Of a stretch of DNA of 47,722 nt, positions 1 to 8,803 are shown piece by piece. The notes beneath the pieces were generated by a model, which was not told the DNA's origin, ran no database searches, and saw only the letters and a list, made by a program, of their open reading frames with translations. Numbering within the stretch: position 1 is the first letter of the stretch; each line of letters begins with the position of its first letter. The position numbers and the translations under genes were made by a program. The DNA lies in the NCBI GenBank assembly GCA_963578625.1, contig CAUZEO010000005.1, positions 1 through 47,722 of the forward strand, written 5' to 3'. Source of the stretch: CAUZEO01 sp963578625. Lineage in GTDB: Bacteria > Verrucomicrobiota > Kiritimatiellia > SLOV01.

Positions 1-2
1 AG

Positions 3-224
3 CTCCTCGCAGAAGTTCTCGATATGCGGCCCTCGGAACTGCAGGCGCGATGGCGCGAGCATGCGTCGGCGTTGTAGGCCCTACCCTGCGTGCTGTTCCA
101 CCTTCGCCAAACGCCGGATCCGGCACAAGCTGCTCTGGAAGAGGGTGTGGCGGCCGGACTAGCCCGCATATTTCACACTCTATTCTACTGCGAACGCGGA
201 GGTCACGCCATGCCAGGTACTTAA
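3..224 (+). pseudogene. 3' remnant of an unidentified gene with an in-frame amber codon
   Basis: Reading from base 3, the frame stays open through 23 codons, meets TAG at 75-77, then continues open to TAA at 222-224. The part before the amber includes LDMRPSELQARWREH. The part after it includes TPDPAQAALEEGVAAGL. Both have a natural-looking amphipathic composition, and a single CAG-to-TAG change would join them. I do not recognise the family. Alternatively, the gene simply ends at TAG 77 and the open stretch beyond is chance. The start lies outside the window. Confidence 0.25.
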
Positions 225-277
225 CCCGATGCTTCGACCTTGAAGTGTGCCTACACGTCATCGCCTGAAGCATCGGG
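225..277. repeat. Long inverted repeat (11-bp perfect arms)
   Basis: CCCGATGCTTC (225-235) is exactly complementary to GAAGCATCGGG (267-277), with a 31-base spacer. The spacer contains a smaller GTGT-GCCT-ACAC hairpin. The element begins one base after the TAA that closes the preceding open frame, so a transcription-end role is possible, but no T-run follows either arm. It could also be a remnant of a mobile element end. Confidence 0.45.
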
Positions 278-339
278 ATAGCTCCTTGATTTGGCGCAAC
301 CTCCATCCGCTTGTGACGAAAGAATGTGAGATATGCGGG

Positions 340-744
340 CTAGGAATCCGCGTGGGGGGGTTTACGCAGATCCTTTTTATCCGCGGTCCGTTTTTTTAAT
401 TCGAGGATCCGCAGTTTTGCGCGTCGCGATCTTTTGCGTTTTTTCCGCCGCAATTTTTCGAATTCCTGTTGGCGGCGGCTCGCATCCCCTTTTATTTTTT
501 CCTCAAGCCGGGCGCAGAGCTCCTTGCGGGCAAGATGCCGGTTCATGGCTTGGGACCGGTCCTGCTGGCAACGTAATTCGATACCGCTGGCCGGATGTTT
601 CAACCAGACGCAGGAGGCGGTTTTGTTGACTTTTTGCCCGCCCTTGCCCCTGCCAAGCACAAAACGCTCCTCGAGCTCGGATTCCTTGATCCCGAGCTCA
701 CTCATGCGTGCCTCGAGGCGTTTCCGTTTTTCGTCAGAAATCAT
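340..744 (-). CDS. Peptide chain release factor-like protein (ArfB/RF-1 domain type)
   Basis: A 134-residue protein consisting essentially of the release-factor peptidyl-hydrolase domain. The GGQ catalytic motif is at residues 35-37, within GRGKGGQKVNK, followed by the family signature with QDRSQ. The codon-recognition domains of RF1/RF2 are absent. The C-terminal third (about 88-134) is very basic (RRKKRKRSRR), like the tail that ArfB/YaeJ proteins insert into the empty mRNA channel of stalled ribosomes. The likely role is release of peptidyl-tRNA from stalled ribosomes, acting in the cytosol. It stands alone, with no operon partner visible. Standalone RF-1-domain proteins of this size are a known class, so the family call is firm and the rescue role is inference. 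Confidence 0.85.
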   Translation of the reverse strand: MISDEKRKRLEARMSELGIKESELEERFVLGRGKGGQKVNKTASCVWLKHPASGIELRCQQDRSQAMNRHLARKELCARLEEKIKGDASRRQQEFEKLRRKKRKRSRRAKLRILELKKRTADKKDLRKPPHADS

Positions 745-787
745 TTTCAGATCCGGGGAATAATGGGTAGTCTACCATCTTTCCGAC

Positions 788-865
788 GGTGGGTGTAGCT
801 CAGTTGGTTAGAGCGCCAGATTGTGGTTCTGGAAGTCGCGGGTTCAAATCCCGTCACTCACCCCA
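788..865 (+). tRNA. tRNA-His (anticodon GTG)
   Basis: The full cloverleaf can be folded by eye. The acceptor stem is GTGGGTG (789-795) with CACTCAC (855-861), containing one G-T pair. The D arm is in TAGCTCAGTTGGTTAGAGC, the anticodon loop is TTGTGGT with anticodon GTG, and the T arm is GCGGGTTCAAATCCCGT. Base 788 is the G-1 that pairs with discriminator C862, the identity element of tRNA-His. CCA is encoded at 863-865. It is not clustered with other tRNAs here. Confidence 0.96.
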
Positions 866-919
866 CATCCCGATTACGGATCCAGAGTTCTCTCAACGAA
901 AAAAGCGATGCCTTTCGGG

Positions 920-1396
920 CTAATCTTCGTCGTCACCATCGTCATCGTCGGACTCGTTTTTCACTTCGATTACCTCGCCTGACTCAGTGATCTCGAGCTC
1001 GTACTCCGACCCGTTCGCGACGCCTTCCGGCTCGTAGACGAGACCGGACCGGCGCTGTTGTTCGACTTCGGCGCTTTTCAACCGGACATCGGGCAATTCG
1101 TGTTTTGCTGCGTCGATTACGATTTGGGGAACACATCGGAAGGGGACATTGAGCCTTCATCCTTGGATTCAATCTCCACATCAAACCTTGATTTCGGAAG
1201 ACTTTCCGTAGGCATGGCCTTCCACCTCGTAGATCGTGTCGCCCGCGGAACCCATCACCTCCAGTTCGGTTACATGAATGCCGGGCGCGGCCTGTTGCAC
1301 TGCATCCCTGACCGTTTCGGATAATTCGCCAAGACTCTCGTCCTGGTGGTCCGTTCTAAGAATTTTCTCTGTTGCATGAGACAAAGCAGATCCCAA
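920..1396 (-). pseudogene. Broken tandem PepSY-like (beta-lactamase-inhibitor-like fold) gene
   Basis: Two PepSY-like repeats can be read on the minus strand. The first runs about 1390-1184 (ELSETVRDAVQQAAPG, then IYEVEGHAYGK). The second runs about 1130-920 (VPQIVIDAAKHELPDV, then YELEITESGEVIEVK) and ends in an acidic tail. Both lie in the same frame, but in-frame TGA codons occur at 1181-1183, 1169-1171 and 1157-1159. Between them a neighbouring frame continues the first domain as IKVDVEIESKDEGS, so two compensating one-base shifts explain the interruption. The frame has no ATG. It opens with a doubtful TTG at 1396, and upstream codons run only to TGA at 1439-1441. Family members are periplasmic or inhibitory small proteins. 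Here the gene is probably dead. Confidence 0.55.
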
Positions 1397-1958
1397 GCGC
1401 GCAGACCATTCCCAGTCGAAGTAGAGTACGAGTATTATTCATTTCAACATCCAAACGTTGCCATTCCATTGTCAGCGGCGCTTACCTGGCGCGCCAGAAA
1501 CCAAGCAACAAACGCTCAAATTGGTTGGATTTCAGTAGTGTCCATAGTAGGCGATCATCAATCATACGAACAGATGAGATTGCTTGATTTTCGGTAATGT
1601 TCGGTACTGAGGGGTCAGGCGCCGATACGCCGTTCTTCTGAACTGACCGAATTGAACCTTACGTTAGTGAAAGGCTTTAAATAGAATTCGAACAATTCTT
1701 CCGGCAGTAGCATCCAGGCTGATGTAAAGCCGGGGGCGGAACTCAGGCTACGAATCCACTTCATCGGGGACTGACTGGATGCGTTTTCTGAGACAGCGTA
1801 GTGTCGCGAACTACCGGGCGAGTCGAGGGCTTGCTGGTCCATCGGCTATCGGAAAACGCAACGCGTTCGAAGAGTCGTGGGTCCCGAACGCCGGGCACAC
1901 GGGCTTGATCCCCGTGAGGATTTGTACGTAGCACTGAAGTGACGCCCAGAATCCTGGG
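1397..1958. other. Gene-poor stretch
   Basis: No RNA or protein family is recognisable on either strand. A 75-codon minus frame (1615-1842) has no family signature, and its region is more AT-rich than the neighbouring genes. The only structure I can support is the short palindrome at 1944-1959. With the decayed PepSY gene beside it, this looks like degenerating sequence. Confidence 0.4.
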
Positions 1959-1959
1959 C
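1944..1959. repeat. REP-like palindrome at the histidine kinase stop codon
   Basis: GCCCAG (1944-1949), AATC, CTGGGC (1954-1959) form a perfect 6-bp stem with a 4-base loop that overlaps the TAG stop of the kinase gene. No T-run follows on the minus strand, so it is not a classic terminator. It resembles dispersed extragenic palindromes. Genome-wide copies cannot be checked here. Confidence 0.35.
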
Positions 1960-3689
1960 TACCGATCCTCCGCGGAAGTTGTGTCCTCCGGGAGGGGTAA
2001 AGGGATCGCTTTTTCGCCGCGAAATTCCGCGATCGCGCGCGCTCTCGCCATCGCATTCATCACGTCGTACGCAGGTGAGGAAAATGGCGTAAATACAATG
2101 TCACGGGTGAGGTCCTTCAGCTCCTGATCCGGTTCACCGGAAAGAACAACGATTCCGACACTCGGCTTCAACTTGATCATCGCTTTCAACACGGCTTCCG
2201 CCGAGTCGCCAAGAAGACGACGGTCCACAACCAGGGTGTCAAAGGGGAAGGATTTTTCCATTCGCCCGAGTACCAGTATGAGCTCGAACACCGATTCCAC
2301 ATCAAGACCCAACGCGATAAAGCGCTGCTCTAAATCCGCCATTGCGGCATCACGACCCCTCGCGATCAGGACCCGTAGCCCGTCGATGGAATCCGTAAGC
2401 TCGGAGGGAAGCCCCGTGAGTGCTGTGGCTCGGTCCCGGTTCGCTGACACTGCGGGAATGATAAGCCGGTAGGAATCGTGGCCGTGGTACAGCGAATAAA
2501 TGTCCATGCGCCCGCCGACCCCCTCGATCACCGAACGAATAACCGATTCGATGACTCCCGCATCTTCCACGCGAACATGCTTCTGGCTTCCCATTTCGAC
2601 ACCCGACACTACACCGGGCGGTGTCGCCGCAACGGTAATGGCAATCTCCCGGGGACGCTTCCGCTCCCACCCCGCGGCCCGAAGTTCGATCCGGAGCTGT
2701 CCCGGGGTGCCGATTTCCTCGGCCGCGTGCAAACAGAGGTTAGCCAGGATCTGCTCGAATTGGCTCCCGGTGATGGGCACTTCCGGAAGCTTATCCTCCG
2801 TTTCGAATCGCACACTCCAGAGGGATGAAAGGGCGATCCGAACCAGGTCAACCGCCTGCTCCGCGTGTGCGCCGACCTGTTCCATCGGTACGCCTTCCGA
2901 TTCCATGCCGCTGAGCTGAAGAAGCCGGTGCGCCAAGTCCGCTCCCCGCGTGGATTGATCAACGATGGTGTCGATCGCTTCCCGTCCTATCTGCTCCACA
3001 ACGGCAGGCCGGTCGATCAGCGCTGCGTTCGCGGAAATCGCGCACAGCAAATTATTAAAATCATGCGCCACGCCCCGGGCGATCCGGCCGATGAGCTGAA
3101 AGTGGCTGATTTGCATATCACGCAATTGCCGCGATTTCATCGCCGTGACATCGCTGACCACAATGACATTCATGTCCTGGGACGGCTGGGAGCGGAACCG
3201 GAGACTGTAGAGCGCCTGCCCGCTGCGGAGGACGCGCTCCACCTCCATCGATCGGTTTGGTAACAGAAGGGATTCCACATCCTCGAACGTGAGGCAGGGG
3301 AACAGGTCGTCGATCCGGATCTCCTCTGTATCCGAGTGGGCCGCAAAGGTCCGCGCAGCGGAATTCATTCCATTTACAGTGCCGACATGGTCAACCACAA
3401 TCATCCCGTCGGTCAGATAATCCATGTCGTCAACCAGCCGCCCGATTTGCTTGCGCCCTTCGTTGGCGACCGTGGACTGAATCGCCCATATTCCGAATGC
3501 GCCGACAAGAAAGAGAAACCCGGAAATCAGCGCAATGGCGGCGAACGTCAGGCGCGAGATCGACGCCTCATCGGTTGCGATGGGCAGGTGTACCGCAAGG
3601 ACCGATATGACGTACTTCGCAGCAAGTCCTCCCAGCACGAGAAGTACGAGAACAAGGGCGGTGTGACGCCATTCGCCATTTCGAATCAT
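1959..3689 (-). CDS. Membrane hybrid histidine kinase-like protein with degenerate ATPase and receiver domains
   Basis: A 576-residue protein. Two membrane helices lie at about 10-35 and 47-70, followed by a PAS-like sensor domain (about 85-182). A dimerisation/phospho-acceptor domain contains RGVAHDFNNLL, with the acceptor His near residue 209, as in NtrB-type kinases. The ATPase region keeps only a poor N-box (QILANLCLHAAE near 315). The DxGxG and GxGxG boxes expected after it are replaced by VAATPPGVV and EDAGVIES. A C-terminal receiver-like domain (about 430-550) keeps one central Asp (TLVVDRRLL) but lacks the paired acids, and the conserved Lys is Thr (FTPFSS). It may act as a scaffold or pseudokinase rather than a working kinase. 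Start: ATG 3689 is chosen; TTG 3698 is possible and has AAGGA 10 bases upstream. It lies downstream of, but separated by a terminator from, the pil-like operon. Confidence 0.75.
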   Translation of the reverse strand: MIRNGEWRHTALVLVLLVLGGLAAKYVISVLAVHLPIATDEASISRLTFAAIALISGFLFLVGAFGIWAIQSTVANEGRKQIGRLVDDMDYLTDGMIVVDHVGTVNGMNSAARTFAAHSDTEEIRIDDLFPCLTFEDVESLLLPNRSMEVERVLRSGQALYSLRFRSQPSQDMNVIVVSDVTAMKSRQLRDMQISHFQLIGRIARGVAHDFNNLLCAISANAALIDRPAVVEQIGREAIDTIVDQSTRGADLAHRLLQLSGMESEGVPMEQVGAHAEQAVDLVRIALSSLWSVRFETEDKLPEVPITGSQFEQILANLCLHAAEEIGTPGQLRIELRAAGWERKRPREIAITVAATPPGVVSGVEMGSQKHVRVEDAGVIESVIRSVIEGVGGRMDIYSLYHGHDSYRLIIPAVSANRDRATALTGLPSELTDSIDGLRVLIARGRDAAMADLEQRFIALGLDVESVFELILVLGRMEKSFPFDTLVVDRRLLGDSAEAVLKAMIKLKPSVGIVVLSGEPDQELKDLTRDIVFTPFSSPAYDVMNAMARARAIAEFRGEKAIPLPLPEDTTSAEDR

Positions 3690-3856
3690 TTCTCTCAAGA
3701 CTGGCAGATCCTTTGGTGGTAGGTGAGAATGTCACTCTGAATAAGCAGGATTTGTGCCTCGACTCAGCCACGGCAACAAACCGTCATTCATCCGCCCGGT
3801 AGATTCACGAAGCGCCGAAGTGCGGTCCACGTGGGGCGCGCGTAATGCGCTCCTGG

Positions 3857-3896
3857 ATAAAAAAAACCTGCGGGCGTTTGTGCGCCCGCAGGTTCT
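3857..3896 (-). terminator. Intrinsic terminator of the pilMNOPQ-like operon
   Basis: On the minus strand a perfect 12-bp GC-rich stem (AACCTGCGGGCG, bases 3865-3876, pairing with 3883-3894) with a 6-base loop is followed by eight T residues. It lies about 35 bases after the secretin stop codon and before the kinase start. Confidence 0.93.
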
Positions 3897-3929
3897 ATTT
3901 AGAATGATTGCCGTATCGAACCGGCGGAT

Positions 3930-5735
3930 TTACTCGGAGTATTCGCCCATCTCGTCCGCTGCCTGGTTGGCAAGGTGCCGATGAATCAGGCTCGCTTCCG
4001 AAGGAATTCCCGAAACTTCCCCCAGCGTATTCGGACTGGCCATCCCCACCGTCACGAAGATAATCACTTCGTCCTGCACCCTCTTTATAGATTTGTGACT
4101 GAAGAGATATTTCCCAAGCACAGGGATTTTCCCCAGGACCGGCACGGCATTCCGCGAATCGACGTCATTCGTCTCGGTCAGGCCGCCGATAGCCACGGTC
4201 TTTCCGCCTTCAATCTGGAACTCAGTCTCGATTTTTCGGATCGAAGTAATGGGATAGCTTATGCCGATCGCGCCACCGACCTCGAGGTCACCCAGTTTCC
4301 GGCTTAGCTCCGGTATGATTTTCACCGTGATGTTTTCCTCCGTGTTAACGGTCGGAGTGACATCGAGCTTTACGCCGATTTCAATGTATGGCAGGGCGGA
4401 ATCCAGAGCGTATGCGAACCGGTCGCCGGTATCCCCCTGGGGCACCGCGGTCACGTTTGGCTGGTTCACCCCTACATGAATCCTGGCGGTTTCCCCATTG
4501 GCCACGATGATCTTCGGATTGGATACCACTTCCACACCATCGGTTTCTTTCAACGCGCTGAGCGTTAGCGCGAGCTCGTCCGCCGACAGAATCGCCGACA
4601 GAAGTCGTGTAGTGACGTCCGAATCCAAACGAGACGAAGTCTTGGAAACAGTGTCGATGGCCTCGGAGATCGTCTCGTTCTCACTATCCGACAAATTCTC
4701 GAACACGGGACGGATATCCTGAAGCTCGGTAACGAAAGTGGGCGGCTCGGCGGTTTCGTCCCGGGTCACGATGGGAATTGCATTGCGGCCGACCAACGAC
4801 GCATTAAAGCTGCCATCGGAATTTTCGAGCGAACCACTGGAATCGAACCTAACATCGCTGCGGCCGAGTGTGGACGTTGACGTCCGGGTCCTTCGGTTTT
4901 CGATCGAAGCATCCGTGACCGTGGTGTCGCTAATGTCGCGAACGCGCCCCTTCGAGTAGGTTCCAGAGGGCTTTACTCCGACGGTGTATCCTTGGAGCAC
5001 CTGCCAATTGACGCCCAGATTCTCGATGGCCGTGTCGTTCAATTCTATGAATTTCGCTTCGATGTAGACCTGTGGACGAGGCTTATCGATTTGCTTCACC
5101 GTTCCCCGTATCGCACTCAAGCGCGATGCGGTCTCCTGGACGACCAACGCATTGGCGGATGGAAATGCGGACACCGAGCCGTTGGTAGCGACGAGCATCC
5201 GTTGTACGACCGGCACCACGTTGGATACGGACGTATAGTTCAGAAAGATTGTTTCCATCTGCACGGGCTCAGCAGCAAGATCCCGCTTGGAGATGATCGA
5301 ATAAATGCTGTTTTGCTTTTCGACCAGAACCAGGTTTACGGAATCAAGGATTGCCCCCAGAGCAGGCTGCCAGGGCACACCGTGCATACTGGCGGTGACC
5401 GACCCCTGAAGATTCGTTCCCGCGACAATATTCGCACCGGAAATCCTGCTGAACATTCGAACGACGTCCGCCAATGGAGCGTTGTCGAGGGATATCGTGA
5501 TCATGTCTTCGCCCCCGGGCCCCTCTTCAATTTCCACGTCTTCGATATCGGCACGCATACCCGACTCGATAACGACCGGGGCATCCTCGACGGCTTCCTC
5601 CTCCATGGTCGCTTCTTCAACGACTCCGGTCACTGGAACGTCAGGCAGCTCTTCGGTCTGACCAAACGAGATGTGGTTCAATGCAACGAGCACACCGGTA
5701 AGTGCGATGCCCGCCATCAGTAGTCTGATTTTCAT
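3930..5735 (-). CDS. Secretin (PilQ/GspD family)
   Basis: A 601-residue outer-membrane pore subunit. A signal peptide (MKIRLLMAGIALTG, then a short hydrophobic run to about residue 26) is followed by an acidic linker. An N0/STN-like domain (about 80-150, SLDNAPLADVVRMFSRISG) and an N1 domain (LNYTSVSNVVPVVQRML) follow, then the secretin beta-barrel domain with VEVVSNPKIIVANGETARIHVG and the distal PVLGKIPVLGKYLF / DEVIIFVTV elements typical of the family. The frame opens further upstream, but ATG 5735 is chosen because GAAGAGGAG lies 4 bases before it and the signal peptide begins there. It is last in the pilM-N-O-P-Q order and would form the exit channel for a type IV pilus or pseudopilus. 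No assembly ATPase or platform PilC gene is in this window, so pilus and type II secretion cannot be separated. Confidence 0.93.
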   Translation of the reverse strand: MKIRLLMAGIALTGVLVALNHISFGQTEELPDVPVTGVVEEATMEEEAVEDAPVVIESGMRADIEDVEIEEGPGGEDMITISLDNAPLADVVRMFSRISGANIVAGTNLQGSVTASMHGVPWQPALGAILDSVNLVLVEKQNSIYSIISKRDLAAEPVQMETIFLNYTSVSNVVPVVQRMLVATNGSVSAFPSANALVVQETASRLSAIRGTVKQIDKPRPQVYIEAKFIELNDTAIENLGVNWQVLQGYTVGVKPSGTYSKGRVRDISDTTVTDASIENRRTRTSTSTLGRSDVRFDSSGSLENSDGSFNASLVGRNAIPIVTRDETAEPPTFVTELQDIRPVFENLSDSENETISEAIDTVSKTSSRLDSDVTTRLLSAILSADELALTLSALKETDGVEVVSNPKIIVANGETARIHVGVNQPNVTAVPQGDTGDRFAYALDSALPYIEIGVKLDVTPTVNTEENITVKIIPELSRKLGDLEVGGAIGISYPITSIRKIETEFQIEGGKTVAIGGLTETNDVDSRNAVPVLGKIPVLGKYLFSHKSIKRVQDEVIIFVTVGMASPNTLGEVSGIPSEASLIHRHLANQAADEMGEYSE

Positions 5736-5810
5736 GGACTCCTCTTCAATGAATGCGGTTCTTCGTACCCTCAACAAAAATTGATCTCAAGCACTGTCGA
5801 ACCGGCGGGC

Positions 5811-6323
5811 TCAGTCGGACAGCGACTCTAAAATCACACGCTTTGTCGTCAGCGTCTTCAACAAAAATTCGTATTTTCTGCCATTCGCTTCAAGCTGAAG
5901 CGTGTCTCTCTCTTTCAAGAGCTGCTCGTTAATGATAGCGATACATCCGCTGGGCTGGCTAAGTATTCCACCAATTCTCATCTTGGACTTAATCAGCTGT
6001 TGTTCTTCCAAGGAAAGAGCGACGAAATCTACCGGAGCCCCATCGATAACCTCTGGCTCGACAGCACTCTCATCACCAACCACTACGGGTTGACTAGGTT
6101 CCGGCCAATAACCAACGGGCCAGAATGGATCCCTCGGCGGGTTTGAATCAGCCTCCGCGGATCCAGCAGTCGCATCGTCAATTGCGTCCCTTGAAAGAAT
6201 CTCCTCTTCGACCGCAACCGACATCCTTTCGATCGTGGAACCCTCTACTCCGGCGGCAGAATACTGGGTAAACCCGCAGATACCAAGAAAAATTATCAAG
6301 GAATATTTGGTTTTTTTATCCAT
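5811..6323 (-). CDS. PilP-like inner-membrane/periplasmic protein
   Basis: A 170-residue protein with an N-terminal hydrophobic segment (about 7-24, a signal or anchor), a low-complexity acidic/proline linker with RDPFWPVGYWP, and a C-terminal small beta domain (about 110-168, MRIGGILSQPSGCIAIIN, then a KYEFLLKTLTTKRVILE-like strand pattern). This is the architecture of PilP/GspC homology-region proteins that connect the PilN-PilO platform to the secretin. Position between pilO-like and secretin genes supports the call; sequence identity alone would be weak. It overlaps the pilO-like gene by 8 bases. Confidence 0.65.
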   Translation of the reverse strand: MDKKTKYSLIIFLGICGFTQYSAAGVEGSTIERMSVAVEEEILSRDAIDDATAGSAEADSNPPRDPFWPVGYWPEPSQPVVVGDESAVEPEVIDGAPVDFVALSLEEQQLIKSKMRIGGILSQPSGCIAIINEQLLKERDTLQLEANGRKYEFLLKTLTTKRVILESLSD

Positions 6324-6948
6324 GGTTCACCTCTTTTTTCTCGGCAAATTTCTCGATGGCAATGGTGTTGAGGCAAATCGGCCATTCAATCACCATGTTG
6401 ATACTGTGCTCATCCGGCTTGTTCTGCCGGGAATCCACCGTCAAGCCGGTAATTGACAAGTAGGGATTGCTTTCCTCCATGGCGTGAACCAAGGCCTTGA
6501 GTTGCTCGAAACTGCATTCCGTGATCACCCGCACAGAATAGGAGCCAAAAGCACGATGGCCGTCCTTGGTCTGAGCCTGTAGCAATATCGGGCCACCCAC
6601 CTCGGAAACTGACGCGATTTCGACGCCGACGATACGGGATTGGGTGTACATTTTCTGGGTTGCCCAGGAAAGCGGGTTGTACGTGTCAGGCAAAAACTCG
6701 CCGGCAGCCCGCTGCAGCACGTTGTTGGATTCAGCAAGCTTCGCCTGGATATTGCGCTCGTTTTTGACCATTCGGCGCGCCTGAACCACATTGCTCCGAA
6801 GTGCTTCGAATTCTGTTCGGGCGTTGGTCCACTTGGCCTTCATCGGCATCAGCACAAAGTTGCCTACCGCAAAAATCGACGTAATTACGACAATCCCGCC
6901 CAAGGCGAAGTATTGCTTATGTTCTTTGGATAAGTTCTGTATGTTCAT
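6316..6948 (-). CDS. PilO-like platform protein
   Basis: A 210-residue bitopic membrane protein. A short cytoplasmic N-terminus precedes one membrane helix (about 15-35, ALGGIVVITSIFAVGNFVL), a coiled coil (about 38-85), and a ferredoxin-like alpha/beta periplasmic domain (SYSVRVITECSFEQLKALVHAME) as in PilO/GspM. It is predicted to pair with the PilN-like protein encoded just upstream (4-base ATGA overlap) and to align the secretin with the inner-membrane platform. Confidence 0.78.
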   Translation of the reverse strand: MNIQNLSKEHKQYFALGGIVVITSIFAVGNFVLMPMKAKWTNARTEFEALRSNVVQARRMVKNERNIQAKLAESNNVLQRAAGEFLPDTYNPLSWATQKMYTQSRIVGVEIASVSEVGGPILLQAQTKDGHRAFGSYSVRVITECSFEQLKALVHAMEESNPYLSITGLTVDSRQNKPDEHSINMVIEWPICLNTIAIEKFAEKKEVNHG

Positions 6949-7595
6949 CGCATCAATCTCTCTCCGCTAGTAGCGTTCAGCCGGAACGTACGCTCTGACT
7001 GGCCGTTGCCGGACGCTCCCGCATGGGGTGCGAGCTGCAGACCCACGAGGTTCACCTTGGCAAGCCACGATTCTAGGGATTCATCCAGGCCAATCCCGCC
7101 CACGAACCGAATCACATCCTGGTCGGAAAGGTCTCCCTTTGCCTTGCCTTCAAGTCGTAACGTGAACAGGCGGGCCGGAGTCACCGGTTCGTCATCCTTG
7201 GGCGGCGCAGCACTCGAAGCCTTGATCTCACCATGAAGAGACATCCGGGTCAGTTGAATATTTGTCGGAACCAACGATTGGATCGCAAAAAGGGATTCGT
7301 CCCAACGGATCCTGGATGAGGTCCAACTTTCCAGTTCAGTAACATACTGGAGATTCAAGCTGCTGGATTCCTGCATCGCATTCACCCGGTTGTAATCCGT
7401 CTCGATCGCCGCAAAATCCTTCTGTGCCCTGGAAAAACCGCCGATCACGCTCCGGTATTGGAAAAACAGAAAAATCACGGCAGCGGCCAGCGCGGCGCCC
7501 CCGACCATGCCCGCCATCCGGAGCATGGCCTCACGATTGACTGAATTTTGCTGCTTTATCTCTTCCGGTCGCAGCAGGTTTACGCGTACACTCAT
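6945..7595 (-). CDS. PilN-like platform protein
   Basis: A 216-residue bitopic protein. The extreme N-terminus, SVRVNLLRPEE, matches the (I/V)NLLP-type peptide by which PilN docks into PilM. One membrane helix lies at about 25-46, followed by a coiled coil (50-95) and a periplasmic alpha/beta domain. The last 60 residues include a Gly/Ser-rich stretch. It overlaps both neighbours by 4 bases, indicating translational coupling with pilM and pilO. Confidence 0.8.
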   Translation of the reverse strand: MSVRVNLLRPEEIKQQNSVNREAMLRMAGMVGGAALAAAVIFLFFQYRSVIGGFSRAQKDFAAIETDYNRVNAMQESSSLNLQYVTELESWTSSRIRWDESLFAIQSLVPTNIQLTRMSLHGEIKASSAAPPKDDEPVTPARLFTLRLEGKAKGDLSDQDVIRFVGGIGLDESLESWLAKVNLVGLQLAPHAGASGNGQSERTFRLNATSGERLMR

Positions 7596-8626
7596 GCATC
7601 CTCCAAGGCGCCCATGGCTGCTCCGACGGCGGCGGAAAATCGGACCTCCTGGCCCTTCAATTCCGCGGGTACCGTTCCTGGAACCATGAAGAGATTTTCA
7701 AAGGGATTCCAGACCTCCACAGGCCTGCCGACCGACTCATAAATCTTTTGTTTCCAGTCACTTATCAAAGAGAGTCCACCGGTGACGAACCACGCCTGAA
7801 TCGATGCGCCAACCCGGCGCTCCACGAACTCACGCGAAATCGCAAGCTGCCGAATGAATCCTTTCATCGCGCCCTCCACCGATGCGGAAAGATCAAAGGA
7901 TGATTCACCAATCATGTTCTCCGATGTTTCCCGATCTACACCAAAATCGCGCTGAATCCGGTTCAGGATATCTTCGCTGCCAAATTCGAACTTTCGCAGC
8001 AGCACCGGCGTAGACTGAGAGAAGATCGAAAGGCAAGTCACCCTGGATCCGCCCTCAATTAAGCCCACAACGGCCTTTGAGAATCGGGGAGCAACCGATA
8101 ATGCAAACCCCGTCGCCGCCGAGAGCGCGGAGACCTCGACCGATATCGGCGCGGGAGTGCCGCCGCCCAACATCTCTAAGGTGCTCGTCGCATCTTCTTC
8201 GGGAAGGCCCACCGCGATCAGGTTCACTTCCGATTTGCCTCGTTGCGGACCCCCAACCGAGTAACCCAGACGAAACCCATCCTCCAATCCAACATTCTCC
8301 CGAACCGTGTTTTCTGCGTTCGGAGACTTTTCAGAGAACCCAGGCAAATTCAGCAGCCTAATCACCGCCCGTGACGACGTGACCGACAATGCTGAATGCT
8401 TCGCCCTAAAAACTTTGGGTAACGCGATACGACTCCGCTCTTCCTCATTCGAATCATCCACGTCCGGCAGCTCCGAAACCGGAATTTGACCCACTGCACT
8501 TATGGTCAACCCTTCTTTCGCACGCTTCATCCGGACAAGTTTCAAACCCGATGTGGCAACGTCCACCGCGACGATGTCACTGAGACCCCGTCGCAGCCCG
8601 ATTTTTTCTTCACGTTTTGCTATCAT
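7592..8626 (-). CDS. PilM-like actin-fold ATPase
   Basis: A 344-residue cytoplasmic protein of the PilM/FtsA-like actin superfamily. The DIVAVDVATSGLKLVRM segment near residues 17-33 matches the first phosphate loop, and FSKAVVGLIEGGSRVTCLSIF (about 185-205) matches the second. The adenosine-side segment includes WFVTGGLSLISDWKQKIYE (about 278-296). It would bind the N-terminal peptide of the PilN-like protein and nucleate the inner-membrane ring. It is first in the operon; ATG 8626 follows a modest GCGAG ribosome-binding element. Confidence 0.85.
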   Translation of the reverse strand: MIAKREEKIGLRRGLSDIVAVDVATSGLKLVRMKRAKEGLTISAVGQIPVSELPDVDDSNEEERSRIALPKVFRAKHSALSVTSSRAVIRLLNLPGFSEKSPNAENTVRENVGLEDGFRLGYSVGGPQRGKSEVNLIAVGLPEEDATSTLEMLGGGTPAPISVEVSALSAATGFALSVAPRFSKAVVGLIEGGSRVTCLSIFSQSTPVLLRKFEFGSEDILNRIQRDFGVDRETSENMIGESSFDLSASVEGAMKGFIRQLAISREFVERRVGASIQAWFVTGGLSLISDWKQKIYESVGRPVEVWNPFENLFMVPGTVPAELKGQEVRFSAAVGAAMGALEDA

Positions 8627-8803
8627 ATGCTCGCTTTGGTATTCGACCCTTTCTGACTCACTGCGTCTTTCTCAGCAGATCCCGTGCTAACTAGGCAAAA
8701 TTCTCCGGGCAATCGCTTCGAAGGCCCAGATTCAGAAAATCAGCGGTAATTCCCCGGTTAAATTATCAAAAATGACAGCCACGCTTGGACTCGGATCGGG
8801 CCG

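Noticed and set aside
1615..1842. A 75-codon minus frame in the gene-poor stretch
   Set aside because: No family signature, no ribosome-binding site and low coding character.
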